A stretch of 64,000 bases of DNA from Trichostrongylus colubriformis (GCA_963978905.1 OZ022256.1:49276001-49340000), one strand, 5' to 3'; counted from the first letter of the stretch, positions 46,041 through 57,058 are shown. Program-made: numbers and translations. Notes: generated by a model from the letters alone, not told the origin.

Positions 46041-46241
46041 CTTACTCAGAGCAAAATGCTCTGCAAATGTTGAATTAATCCTCTTTCTCCCAACAGTTAA
46101 AAGAAAAACCATAGAATGTAAGGGACTGCTTCACTCACCTGAAGAGATGTGGTGGAAATGCGCGTTGGCTTTCCATCTCACAGATCATTTACTAAGTCAT
46201 CGTCTAGGCGCAGAGAGGCGCTGACTCGTGGTAGTGATTTA

Positions 46242-47151
46242 TTAGGTTGTTCGGAAAGAAATGCGCGTTGAGTTTCTTGACTTTGTCTATTTATTTCTCT
46301 CTACTGTAGAGAATTTTTTGAAACAGTTTTGTTCACTAGTAAGAGATATTTATTGTGCATCTTTTGGTATATTTTTGTTTATATTCTGAATGTATATAAT
46401 ATTTATAATATATTTTTGAAAATGGGTACCGCACCAGCTGAACGACGCAAACAAGGCAACACGAGTAGCAATGGCCGGAATTCTTCTTCGTCGCTCCAAG
46501 AACAGCGGTTTCTTCGACTCCGTTGTTACATCAGATGAGAAATGGATCTGCTTCGACAACGCGAAAAAAGGCAGTGGTCAAACGCCGGGGACACTGCAAA
46601 CCTACTCCGAAACCGGATATACACGGCAAAAAGGTAATGCTCTGTATTCGGTGGAGCAGCAAAGGTTTGGAGTACTTTGGAGTTCTGGATTCGGGTCAAA
46701 CAGATACGGCTGACATCTACAAAGACCAGTTGAACCGCGTGGAGCAAGCACTGCGTCGTCAAGGTCGACGTCCACAAAATTCCTCCACGACAACGCTCGT
46801 CCACATGTCGCAAAAATCACTTTGTAAAAAACTGAGGTATTTGGCTGGGAAGTCCTGTCTCGTCCACCGTACAGCCCAGACCTAGCACCATCCGAATACC
46901 ATCTGTTTCGGTCGATGCAGCACTCTCTGGCTGAGAGAAAATTCACGAAAAACTCCACCTCTGGGTGTCCAACTACTTTGAGTCGCAGCCGGCCGAGTTA
47001 TTCGAAAGAGGAATCCATTCTTTGCATAAACGTTGGCAACAAGTCATTGACAGTAATGGAGATTTTCTTTTGAATTAATCTTGTTTACTTTCGTTTTTAT
47101 AATAAAAAAATTTTTTTAACTCAAACGCGCATTTCTTTCCAAACAACCTAA
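46242..47151 (+). mobile_element. Mariner transposon, deleted and decayed
   Basis: Ends TTAGGTTGTTCGGAAAGAAATGCGCGTT and near-complement, with flanking TA. The 910-bp unit retains the catalytic half of a mariner transposase with frame breaks. It is a different subfamily from the copies at 13126 and 34041, judging by the TIRs. Confidence 0.9.
46471..47075 (+). pseudogene. Mariner transposase remnant with Glu at the third catalytic position
   Basis: It opens with VVTSDEKWICFDNAK (first Asp; the usual Gly before it is Ser), shifts frame, then shows LHDNARPHVAKI (second Asp) and PPYSPDLAPSEYHLF. The spacing from Asp to Glu is 34 residues. A stop codon lies between them and the frame is lost again near 46960. 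The third residue is Asp in typical mariners; Glu here could be decay by one base change. Confidence 0.8.
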
Positions 47152-47496
47152 TATTATAGTGAGACCTTGTGCAGATCACATGGATACTTATTCGAACCTT
47201 ATTTATGGTGAAGTGGTCTTTTTTTCTCAGCTCAATTATTAGCCCGTCTCTCACTTCATCTCTCTTTCTGCTTTTTGCTACATGATTAACTAGCGGGTGC
47301 TACCATGCTACTGCTCTAAGAGCCGAATATGATTCCAGGGGCTCATTCTGACCTCCAAGCTTTTTTATGCATCTGAAAAGCGTGCTAGGTGATTTTGACC
47401 GTTAAGTTCAAATGGGCTTATCCCTTCCGAAATTGGTGTTTGCCTCTTTCTGCATAGGAACTTTCTTTAATTTGCAAAACTGTTCACAGAGAAACT

Positions 47497-47665
47497 TTGG
47501 CCGCCGTCACAGTTTGCGATTTCGCGACATCGCACTTTCGCACGCGGACTTGCTGCTTGCATAATCACGGGATCGTAGTATCGCATGCGAGTGTCGATGC
47601 CGTGCCGCAAAGTCGCAGAATCGCAAAACCGCAAAATCGCCAAGTCTGGCGGCAGTCTTAGGTGC
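47497..47665. mobile_element. GC-rich foldback element, family 4
   Basis: Starts GCCGCCGTCACAGTTTGCGA and ends TCGCCAAGTCTGGCGGCAG. The arms are complementary and made of short G/C-rich words such as ATCGCAAAACCGCAAAATCGC on the right. No coding capacity. Confidence 0.75.
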
Positions 47666-48924
47666 CTGAAAAGTTTCCGTTTCTCTAATGTCATTGAAAC
47701 GGGAAGATTTCTCCAATAAATAGAATTTTAAATTTTTTAAGGCAATATTGATAAAATTGATGATACCTCTATCAGTAAACATCTGAGCAGTGCTTTTTAT
47801 CGATCCACAAATACCCATGCTTCACCAGGGATATCATTGGTCATCGAGATGCGCAATGTCAACAGCGCTCTTCATCTGCTTTTGATCTTTGACAATAGCC
47901 GCATCCTACTAATCGAATTATTCTCACATGTTATAACCATAAATCAATAACCGAATGTCGATCGATTCCTCTAGAGGACACCAGCTGAATAGGAGAATTT
48001 CACACGTGCCCTTGCTCTCCTTCTCATTGAGCGGTTTAATTAGTGCTGGTCGGTTTGGTAATTCGGCTATAATTGCAAGTTACTTGTAATAGATTTAACC
48101 GCAAATGCCCTGCTCTGAACCGATCCCAGTTGATGACCCTGACGCACGTAATGCGATAAACGCTCATAATAGCTATGGTCATCTAGTCATCGAGCTAAAG
48201 TCGATGGCTAGCGAAGATCTGTGATGTCCCCATTCCGACTCCGAAAATGTGTTGGGGACAAAATGAGAGAAAAATAGGTTCCCGAAAAACGATTTTTTCG
48301 CTTTTTTCAATAGAGACTTTCAGATGAATCTCATTGCCCAATATCATGGATTTCCTCCGGAGACGCCTGCGTCAAGCCTTTCCTGCGACCGTTGACGTCG
48401 GCTGAAGCACAGGTCAGTGGCATTCTCATGTGGGCGAAAGCCCCATTCTGATTTCCGTATTTGGACTCTAGCAATAGAAATTTTTCAGCGTAAATGCGTA
48501 TCAGAAGGCGGCACACTGTTAGATTGCGATCGACCGGGTATGGTGGAAGATGTGACGGAAATACTGCGGGTACGTCTTTTGAAAATTCCAATAATTGTGA
48601 CAGTTTCAAATTTCAAACCGGCTTCAGGGACTCTTTGACAATGGACTACTGGAAAGCACTTGGCTAGTGTCAAGAAGAGGTGGAGAAGCACCCAGAGCGA
48701 TTGCAAAGAGTGGGGACCTGTATAAAGTGTAAGTGGAACGTAAACCTTGAATAGGCCATTAGGTTCACATCGAATACATGTGATCACACAATGATGCTCC
48801 TGAAGAATGGAATTTTAAAGAATGAAAAAAATAGTCTCGCTCTCGAAGAAGTGCTCAAAGCATGAAACAAGGGATTCTGTCTTTGAGCCGCTTGGAATAG
48901 GATCTATTGCTTGATTGCTACAAG

Positions 48925-49145
48925 GTGAAGGAACCGTGCACGGAAAACGCATTTTCTTTGGTTTACATACATCTATGTTATACTTGCCTAATGGGGCGGC
49001 ATGCAAGGTTCACGCGAAAAAAAGAAAATCCGATTAAGATACAGCTTTTCATAGCAGTAGCTGCGAAGACGGGACCCCAGAGTAAGTGCCCGCCCCATCG
49101 TCCGCCGCGACCGAAGACGAGGACGTGAGACTGTTTACGTAGCTT
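48925..49145 (+). mobile_element. Foldback MITE, family 1, half copy
   Basis: Matches the left arm of 1009-1440: GAAGGAACCGTGCACGGAAAA, CATGCAAGGTTCACGCGAAA, AAGATACAGC, and the GC-rich CCGCCCCATCGTCCGCCGCG. The right arm is almost absent. Confidence 0.65.
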
Positions 49146-49245
49146 TTTTCCACTTTTTTCCCACTATATTTTTTGATTTCTTATGGCGAGCTCATCGTTG
49201 ATGGAGTTTATTGTGATAGAATTTTGTGGTTATTCAGCGTAACTG

Positions 49246-49320
49246 CTTAGGCTGCCGTCAGGCTTCGCGTTTTGCGATTCTGCGATTTTACGGTGTCGCG
49301 GCTTCGCACGCGCCCATAAC
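49246..49320. mobile_element. GC-rich foldback element, family 4, left half
   Basis: TTAGGCTGCCGTCAGGCTTCG followed by GCGATTCTGCGATTTT and GTCGCGGCTTCGCACGCG, then the match stops. Half copy. Confidence 0.6.
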
Positions 49321-49786
49321 TCAGTATCCTTGTAGTAACTTGTGATATTAATATTTACGAGCAATTTTAATAATGCCCTCACATAACATAAATGAATGAA
49401 CCCGTGCGCCTGCAACCGCTTCCGAGCTCGACCATATATGGCAAGAAAGTGGAGCATCCTGTCCCAGAATTGTTCACTCAATTATCTATTTTCACTTGTA
49501 TTTTATAAAACATGCGAAGAAGCCGTAAAGCAACCATAACAAGTCATATAATGTCCAGCGGGTGATGTTCAGGTGTTTTCAAAGTGTGTGTTGACTCGGG
49601 GCAAATCTATTCACGGCTGGATGCCATTTTGTATGAAAAATGCATGGTGTTGGTTGCGTGTTCACGTCACAACCTTCGCCCAGGTAAAGGATTTCTCTGA
49701 GAAAAGAATTCTGGGAGGGGGAATCGAAAAAAGGTGTAAGTTCATCGCAACCCTGAATAGAGCTCATTGTGAGAGAATTTTGTGGT

Positions 49787-49965
49787 TTTGTAGGATAACT
49801 TCTTATGCTACCGTCAAGCTCCGCGATTTTGCAGTGTCGCGGCTTCGCTCGCGAAGTTGCGGCAATGCGAGCAAGGGCGTAGTACCACGTGCGAAAGTGC
49901 CATGCCGCAAGATCGCAGAATCGCAAACGCGCAAAATTGCGAGGTCTGTCGGCTGATCTGTCCAT
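49787..49965. mobile_element. GC-rich foldback element, family 4
   Basis: Diverged complete copy, from TATGCTACCGTCAAGCTCCG to AAAATTGCGAGGTCTGTCGG, with central AGTACCACGTGCGAAAGTGCC. Confidence 0.65.
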
Positions 49966-51076
49966 GCGAAGGATCAGAGACAGGGTTGTTGGTTTAGAAT
50001 GTACAGGAGATGCCAAAAAAGTCCGTAACTACTGTTTATCGAAGGTTTTCGTGGTCAAGTAGGAACAAAAACATGGTGATGCACCATGCATAAGACTTCC
50101 ATTCAGGACGTAGAGCTAGTTGAATGCGTATTTTACTTATACATATAATGCCCCTCGAAAATTAGACACTGCTTTGCTCGATCCATTTATCTTTTTCGAT
50201 TCTGATACGGAAGAGTACCCACCCTACTCTCGAACTGCAGGTAACTAATGGTTTACTGAGCGACCTGCAAGTGGCACGCTACCCCTAGCCACTTTGCTAT
50301 CTCGGGCAATAACTTCAGCATTGAGATATTTCATTAGAATTTGAAACTTAAATGAATTTTGAGTCACTTGGTGTTTTATACAGTTGGGTGGCGTGTGATT
50401 TCCCTTCCATGCTCGTTGACGTTATGTTGACGAAATATCAACAACATTAGTATTAGGTATTTTGTCAACGAGCTGGTGACTTCCGCCATTGTGTCACAGC
50501 GGTTATAGCTGTCCCATGGCGCTTGAACGACCCCACAGAATCGCTTTATTCGACAATAACAAGTGGCAGAGCAGACTGGGCAGAAGTGTCAACCTGTAGG
50601 CATTTAATATTTCTCGTAGTTATCAAGAATCACGGGGAGAGCTTTACTACGGAGAGAAGCACATTTACCAAATACCACGTTTGCTGTTTTCAGGATTGAT
50701 GTGCCGTCCTCCGCAGTATTCCCCTACGTCTGCTCACTGACAGCAATAGGCAGAAGATCTTTACTCATTCAACAAATGTTGCTTAATACAGGTAATGATG
50801 ATTTGCACTGGTATAAAAAATTTGTGAATAAATAAATAAGAATTTCTCAAAAACAGAGCATTTGTCCCCATTTCCAAGACATGGGTCGGCGTCAGGTTTT
50901 ATTACCTTGGCTGAAAAAAAAATGCTTTGATATGCAAGCTAAACATGTCTCGGCTATGTGCCCAGGCATTTCCCAGGCCTGGTACAGTATCAAGCGATAG
51001 CGAGCGACGGGAAGTGACAGGAAGCGATAATCAGTGTTTGTGGCTGATGGTAGGGGAAACTATACGTGGGGACTAC

Positions 51077-51835
51077 ATTAAACGGGATGTGTGCAGATAT
51101 GACAGCGAATTGCGTGGCCGCCCGCGGCGAGCGGCGCGGCGGGTGCGAGTGTCTGTGGCAGGGCATGGCAGCCTTCAGGCGAGGCAGTGTGGCATACAGT
51201 AGCGGTCAAAAATATATGCGGTTTGGGATTTTGACCATAACTTTGTTCGTGTTTGCATATCTCGCTCAACTTTTTTTTGTTTTTTGAAGGCAACTGTCAC
51301 TCAGTGAAATAAAGTATCTCAGCCGAGTAGGATGCAGTGTGAAGGTTTAAAAAATTATTTAACTGAAACCACTGAAAATGGTCAACTCCGTGCCTCAGTG
51401 CTGTTAGGATTTGAAATAGCGTGCAACAAAGTCCCAGCCTCATTCCGTAATATTTTCTGCCCACCTGCCCATTTCGATGAGTTATAAGCTTTTTATGGCC
51501 AATTGAGTTTTTGAAAAGGTTTGGTATTTTTAGAGTTTTTAGTTAGGTAAATTTTCCAATCTCAACACTACACCCTAATTTTCTTCACTGAGTACCAGTT
51601 GCCTTCAAAAAACAAAAAAAAATTGAATAAGAAATGTAAACTTCGACCAAAGTTATGGTTAGAATACAAAACCGCATATATTTTTGACCGCTACTGTAGG
51701 TGGAAGCGCAGATGTGACGCAGCCGCGCTCTGCCGGGCTATCAAGAGCAATCGATTCGCAAGTCGTACTGGTGGCGCCGCGAGTGAAATGCCGCGAGGCG
51801 ATTCGCTGTCATATCTGCACACACCCCATTAAACG
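51077..51835. mobile_element. hAT-like MITE, family 6, split by a nested Tc1-like MITE
   Basis: Outer ends are inverted repeats around GTGTGCAGATATGACAGCGA, and the 8-bp duplication ATTAAACG stands at 51077-51084 and 51828-51835. The body is interrupted at 51195-51698 by a complete Tc1-like MITE with TA duplication. Outer segments match the intact copy at 45022-45262. Confidence 0.85.
51197..51696. mobile_element. Tc1-like MITE, family 7, nested insertion
   Basis: Ends CAGTAGCGGTCAAAAATATA and exact complement, flanked by TA at 51195-51196 and 51697-51698. Imperfect inversion continues inward (AAAAACAAA/GTTGCCTTC segments). 500 bp, no transposase. A solo end of the family occurs at 21845-21895. 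Confidence 0.88.
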
Positions 51836-52219
51836 CGATCTGCTCCGTTTTTAGAGTGGTGCAGCTCGCTTCGGCAAACTCGCCTTTGATTATTGGAGAC
51901 CTTTGAGCCATATTTTGAATTCTTCTCATGCTACGATTCCTGATTCAGTCGCTAAATAGCACCTCTAAAAGGAAACGACTCGCGGTGGTTGCCACGGCTA
52001 CCACTGAAATTTTTGGGTTACGGAAAGCGTGACATGAGATACTCTGAAAAGTAGCCGATACACTCGAAAATAGAACCAAATTTGTCTGACTAAATATGAC
52101 CGATAAATGAATGTTTATTGAAATCATTTGGTCAATTAAATAAAATAAAGGATGAATTTATTTATGTGCATTTATTATAATTATGATAAATGTGATTGAA
52201 TATAATTATCAAAACTAAG

Positions 52220-52359
52220 GGGCCCCTCGTCTTGTCTCATCTGCTTCGACTGAGGTTTTCTTTTACTCTCGTGACGATGCCGATTACGTTGTGTTGCCAT
52301 GTGCTGCTGAAGGCAACCCTACGCCAGTGATCACTTGGTTCAGGAACGACATCGATGTG
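52220..52359 (+). CDS. Exon 2 of contactin/L1-type adhesion gene: first half of Ig domain 1
   Basis: 140 bases, encoding residues 27-73. The hallmark is DADYVVLPCAAEGNPTPVITW: the first domain cysteine (Cys54) and the core tryptophan (Trp66) of an I-set immunoglobulin domain. It ends with GATGTG/GTAAGT, a strong donor in phase 0. The acceptor (AAAACTAAG) is weak by nematode standards, but its phase matches both exon 1 and the frame, and a stop lies directly upstream. Ig domains of this type act outside the cell in homophilic or heterophilic adhesion of neurons. Confidence 0.85.
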
Positions 52360-52495
52360 GTAAGTTGCAAGAATTCTCTGTAATTTCTATGGAATTGGAA
52401 ACAAGCCCCCAATGGAGGCATTTCACAATCAGGAACATTCCCAAATGGGTCGAATGAATGGTCTGAATCTGTTCTGGAGCTAAACTACTTTTTAG

Positions 52496-52620
52496 GTTAC
52501 ACCATCCAGTTCCAATATGCCATATTTACTGTCTGGTGGATCTTTGTTGGTTCCAGCCAATCCATCACTCGCATATTCATCGTTCCATTGCACCGCAAAA
52601 AATCGACACGGTGAAGTCAG
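52496..52620 (+). CDS. Exon 3: second half of Ig domain 1
   Basis: 125 bases, residues 74-115, starting after TTTTTAG. It contains GSLLVPANPS and FHCTAKNRHGEV: the second domain cysteine (Cys105), where the Y/F-x-C motif and the A-x-N-x-x-G strand are typical of Ig cell-adhesion molecules. It is in phase 0 with exon 2 across a 136-base intron. The donor is GTCAG/GTTCGG, acceptable but not strong; it is chosen because AG plus A of the next exon makes Arg115 and keeps the protein in frame. The ORF runs past the donor, but that extension loses similarity. Confidence 0.85.
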
Positions 52621-53474
52621 GTTCGGCCGGATTTTGTGTCTAGAAGCTTCGAATATCATCATACTTTTGGAATATCCAGCATCGCATACCGAGTGCAAAA
52701 ATATGATCGATTAAGTGGGGTTGAAGAACTGAAACTAAGAAAAGAGAATCCGATGAGCATACAGCAGAAAGAATCTCGAGATATGCAGTACGCGACATTT
52801 GGCGGCGTCACGCGGTGTCCAGCGACAGCGATTGAAAGCCTATGTTGAGAATGAGAGTCTGTGAAGTATATAGAGTGAGAACGTGCCTATTTTTCATGTG
52901 ATAGAAATTGATGTAAAGGGCAAAAATCCAAGGTGAATGATATAAGTGGAAGAATCGCTTGCGAGATGGCTGTCTATGAAGTCAAGTATAAAATCGTGAG
53001 CTACAATGCTCGACAAAATGCCATAGCTCAATAAGCGACAGTCCCTCCTCAAGATTTTGGGTCAGAACCGATCAGGAACAAGCTGAATGTGCCACAACCT
53101 GTAGTAAATTGAATGACAACTACGAAAAAATCGATAGAGGTGAAGCGACAGCGAGCGACACTGTTCGACAATCAACGCATCAGGCGACAGTTGACCACAG
53201 CAAGCGGCAGCGAGCGGTATTTAGCGAGTTCTTTTTTTGAGCTACTCCCACATCTGCTCACTTTTGTGGATATATGGTCCTCGATATCCATCGATTTCAA
53301 GGCCGACAGGCCTATTTGTTGTGCACCCTACATTTCAATATAGATAAGGATTCATATTTTAAATCCCATTTATATCATGCATTTTTATTTATAAATTAAC
53401 GCTGTTGTCACGCTTATACTTCTCACGGCTAATATTCAGCCATTTAGTTTTTTTTCTGACGAAATCCCTTTTAG
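52621..53474 (+). other. Intron 3
   Basis: 854 bases. It contains AGCGACAGCGAGCGACA-type GC-rich words near 53140-53220 that also occur near 50995 and 52820. They are of unknown origin. Confidence 0.6.
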
Positions 53475-53596
53475 AGGGCCATCAATCCTGCTGAAACCAG
53501 CATTTCTGGACTCGTTTCGACCCGATCGTGGCAGTGTCGTACCTCTGTACAACGGTGGAGCGAAACTTGAATGTGATGCACCAAATCACCAGCCAA
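53475..53596 (+). CDS. Exon 4: linker and start of Ig domain 2
   Basis: 122 bases, residues 115-155, after the acceptor CCTTTTAG and before CCAA/GTAAGT. The peptide includes KPAFLDSFRPDRG and AKLECDAPNHQP, with Cys148 as the first cysteine of Ig domain 2. The Phe-Leu-Asp-x-Phe-x-Pro stretch just before the domain resembles the start of contactin Ig 2, which is why I prefer contactin (rig-6 in C. elegans) over the L1 group (sax-7). The next exon, expected to carry the tryptophan of this domain, was not found downstream. Confidence 0.82.
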
Positions 53597-53903
53597 GTAA
53601 GTTTTTATGCATTTTTTGGTTCATAGAATGATTATTATCCATAGGAGTTGATTCATAAAATGATAAGTCTTGTTGCCGATCCACTCATAGGTCTGATTAA
53701 ATAGTCGAACGAGATTATGCATTAACTGACTGATTGAAATTACTTACTGATTGTTACTGGTGTTCAATCGCTTATTCGACCAAAGTGATTTCAAAACGAA
53801 AAAAAAAATCCAAGAGCTTCAATATGCTTTCCTTCATTCTATTCAGTTTCTTTTCTTTGCGAGCTACATTTTTTGTGCTCTGTCTTCTATGCTGGGACTA
53901 CTA

Positions 53904-54589
53904 TTAGGTTGATCGAAAAGCTTTGATAAGGTTGAGCTTTTTTTCTGTTTTATTTTACAACTCAGCAAACAATGAAAGCTATCCCTTGATATAATAACCA
54001 TCTTTAGCTATGACATTGTCCCACCGAACGGGCAAGTCAGCGATTCCTTTCTCCCAGAACTGGAAAGATTGGGAGTCAAAGAAGTCACCGACCACTTGTC
54101 CAAAGTGGTCATAGTGTTTTTTTTTGCCGGGAAAGCCTTGAGGGGCCGGAACAAGTGGTAATCTGGCGAGGGGGAGGCAATATGAGGTGAATAGGGTGGA
54201 TGTGGGACCGTGTCCCAACATAGCTCCTCCGATTTTGCACGGGTCTCTTTACCTATGAGATAGGCCGTGCCAAATTGGAGGAGCTAGGTTGGGACACGGT
54301 CCCACATCCACCCTACTCACCTGATATTCCCCCCTCAGATTACCACTTGTTCCGGCCCCTCAAGGCTTTCCTAGCAAAAAAAAATATGACCACTTTGGAC
54401 AAGTGGTCGGTGACTTCTTTGACTCCCAATCTTCTCAGTTCTGGAAAAAGGAGTCGCTGACCTGCTCGTTGGGTGGAACAATGTTACAACTAAGGATGGT
54501 TATCATATGGTGGGTTAGCTTTCATTGTTTGCTGAGTTGTAAAGTAAAACAAAAAAATCAACACTATCAAAACTTTTCGATTAACCTAA
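53904..54589. mobile_element. Palindromic mariner derivative
   Basis: Ends TTAGGTTGATCGAAAAG and near-complement, flanked by TA. Each arm of about 330 bp carries the C-terminal part of a mariner transposase pointing toward its own end. The plus arm reads PPYSPDIPPSDYHLF then DFFDSQSSQFW; the minus arm reads VVGDFFDSQSFQFWEKGIADLP. The unit is two 3' ends joined head to head, which could be mobilised in trans as a hairpin MITE. Confidence 0.85.
53979..54460. pseudogene. Two inverted fragments of mariner transposase C-terminus
   Basis: The plus-strand fragment begins EELGWDTVPHPPYSPD and includes the third catalytic Asp in PSDYHLF. The minus fragment covers the last ~50 residues plus a degraded upstream part. 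Neither has an N-terminal or central domain, so neither can be active. Confidence 0.8.
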
Positions 54590-55929
54590 TACATATCGGT
54601 CACCCCACACCTTTGAGATGAGTTGTAAACAACATCAGCAAACAAAAAAAAATTTGAGCACTGTTCTTTCCCGAAGCCTCATGTCTCTCTAAATGTGTGA
54701 AAAAACAATGTGAGGCTCCAAAATTTGATTTCAAAACACTCAATAGATTCAACAAAATATTGTAAAAGAAATTTGAGCTTATTGACAAGCTCGCGGCGGC
54801 TAGCGCCTTTCTCAAGCCTGAACAAGCAATTTATTCAATTTTATATGTTGATATTTTATGAAAGGAGTCGGCAGCTACATACATAGGTATCTGGCTGACT
54901 CACTGCTGCCGCGTACCCTATCCTACTGAATTGCTGGGAGTGGAGTAGAAAAACAAAAAACAAGCAAAAAAAAAATAAAAAAACTGTTGAACTGAGATTG
55001 TCGAGTAGACTCGGCCCATAGGGATAGTATTCTGAGTCCCATCCGGTTAACGCATTCGGTGAGATTGTGAAACTGAAACATAAAATTGATGTCTTCTGCT
55101 TCGGTATGGTGAACTGACATTAATACGAGTCCCTATCAGTTTGTTATTTTGCCCTCTAATTTCACCATTTCTATAGACGTATCTAGCCCCACTTTCATTT
55201 ATCATATTCTTGGTCTTCACACTGATGTTTTCTGTAAAACAAGCATCTTCAAATTGAACTTGTATACACATCGATTTTAGCTAATTCTCGTATCATAAGG
55301 GGAACGCTTCATGACAGATCGACTTGATTATACCATCGCTACAGCCATGGATCTTTCTGGAAGATTGTGTTCTACGTTCAGAAGGGCCTTGGTAATGAAC
55401 TAAGAATCATCAAACTCTTCAAATCTTGCACATTGAATGTCTATGCGGCCGTAGATGATGCAGTGTCCCGCTGAAATAAGTTAACCTATCCGAATCACTT
55501 TGTTTTGGACAATTTTGTTGAAACATGGTCTGATTCAGAGGAATGTACTAAATTTGGGCCCTCTGCTGGAGGGGGATGGTTTTATGCTGTCTATATCAGT
55601 TGTGTAGTCACTTATCTTAGCTTAACCCCACTATGGAACATAAAATTTGCTCCAGCTCAACCTCTCTAGGCAATAGCCTTCACAAACGATGTGTCACACC
55701 CAATATCAGACACAAAGTGGTATCTTGATTGCGTAGTTAGCTGACGGGCCACCGGCACCCACTGCCGCTATCTCCAGAGGTCCTAAAAGGGCGGGTCAGC
55801 CTACGAAATAGCCTCATTAACATCACTTCCGAGGCGTTTCGGACGGCGATAGTTGACAGATAATCGTTTCATGACGTCGCCATCGTTGTGACGGATGGTT
55901 GCTTACGGAAAAGGTCCCCGCGAGAGTCC
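54590..55929. other. No further exon recognised
   Basis: Presumed intron 4 of the adhesion gene continues here. Only short ORFs; no Ig-like segment found. Confidence 0.4.
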
Positions 55930-56075
55930 ATAGTTGCTCTCGATGGCTCACACCAGGGCACTCAGGTGTCGAGAACAGCCGCTTCGATACGACCTTCCCC
56001 ACCATTTTTTGACCTCTACAATACCGGCAACTGTTGACGAATTGTATAATTGCAATGTGTCCTATTGCTATGTAT
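55930..56075 (-). repeat. Interspersed repeat family 3, minus copy
   Basis: The reverse complement has CACATTGCAATTATACAATTC, TTGTAGAGGTCAAAAAATGG, and TCGAAGCGGC, as in 16212-16370 and 44885-45012. Confidence 0.6.
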
Positions 56076-56191
56076 TCTTACTTGAAGCAAAAAGAACTTC
56101 AATTCACTTTTCCTCGTCCGAGGTCGCTGTGAAATACCCTTCCTATCCTATCTGCTTACTGAGAGTTTAGATTATAGCGCGTATCGCACAA

Positions 56192-56206
56192 CCCCCCCCC
56201 CCCCCC
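56192..56206. repeat. C15 homopolymer (G15 on the minus strand)
   Basis: Fifteen uninterrupted Cs, the longest mono-G/C tract in the window. Flanking GGTCAAATACG on the right also occurs near 44755 in reverse, so it probably belongs to a repeat. Confidence 0.85.
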
Positions 56207-56452
56207 GTTCGTCCGGTCAAATACGCTACCCCCTGTCGAGGTCTCGATTCCCGACGCACCCTGTTCGTCACTTGAGTTACTCTGCTCTTAATGCAAAATA
56301 TTCACTTAAAGACGAAGAGTGTAGAGGTCAAGCTGTGTTTAGGGACGCGAAGAAAGCTAACGAAGCCTTCCACCCGGGGTCTACTGAAGATGCTGGGCCT
56401 ACCCGAAAGGTATGGATATCAAGAATAAGTTGGTTGATCTCTGGACATACAA

Positions 56453-57058
56453 ATGATTCTGGAATTTAGGAATAAAAAAATTGCATGGCGTATTCTGTCA
56501 AAGCTATATGCTGCATTCTGTAATTGGGATCTGAGCGAAGGATTTTTTCTTAGTTTTAGATTCTTTTCTGTTTTGTCGTCTCAAGTATTGCAACAAATAT
56601 GCATTCTCATTGAAATGTATGATACGAGTCATCTCCACGCACCACTTTTGCCAAATTTGTACCCAGCCACCCTTGGCGCTCGGCAGTCTGTCCCTGGAAC
56701 ACATCGGCCACCGTTTCTTTCAGATAAGATCGCTCGTCGCGAAGCGATTTCCCAAATTGAAACGGCCTCCCTCGACGAAGTGACCAGTAAACACTCAGAC
56801 TTTCCTCGTAGATTTACGCATCGTGTTCTCCCTATTCCTTCTACAAATACTGATCTTAAAAGCTGTCTGTTTGACCTCAAGATGGGATTCCGGTCACCTG
56901 AAAGGGTTTCTTGGGCTGTGGGCAGCATTCTGGATGAACGGTGTCGTTTCGTGGGAGCTGTGAGATGTTTTCCGATAACGTTGCGTGTCCTTCGAGCGCT
57001 CGAAAGATCTCCTACCACCGATATGACCGTAACGAAACGAACCGTAAGATCGACTTAG
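56453..57058 (+). other. Unexplained 201-codon ORF, open on both strands
   Basis: The longest plus-strand ORF outside the transposons. The segment 56629-57018 is open on the minus strand too (129 codons) and is more GC-rich than its surroundings. I see no domain, membrane pattern or splice frame connecting it to the adhesion gene. It could be an exon of an unrecognised gene, a repeat fragment, or chance. Confidence 0.2.

Larger units (their letters stand above)
43505..52219 (+). other. Intron 1 (about 8.7 kb), repeat-filled
   Basis: Runs from GTGAGT to CTAAG at 52219. It contains family 3 repeats, two hAT-like MITEs, a SINE, a mariner, foldback families 1 and 4 and a Tc1-like MITE. Between those, 43505-44884, 47152-47496, 47666-48924 and 49966-51084 hold only short ORFs and nothing I can assign. 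Confidence 0.6.
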
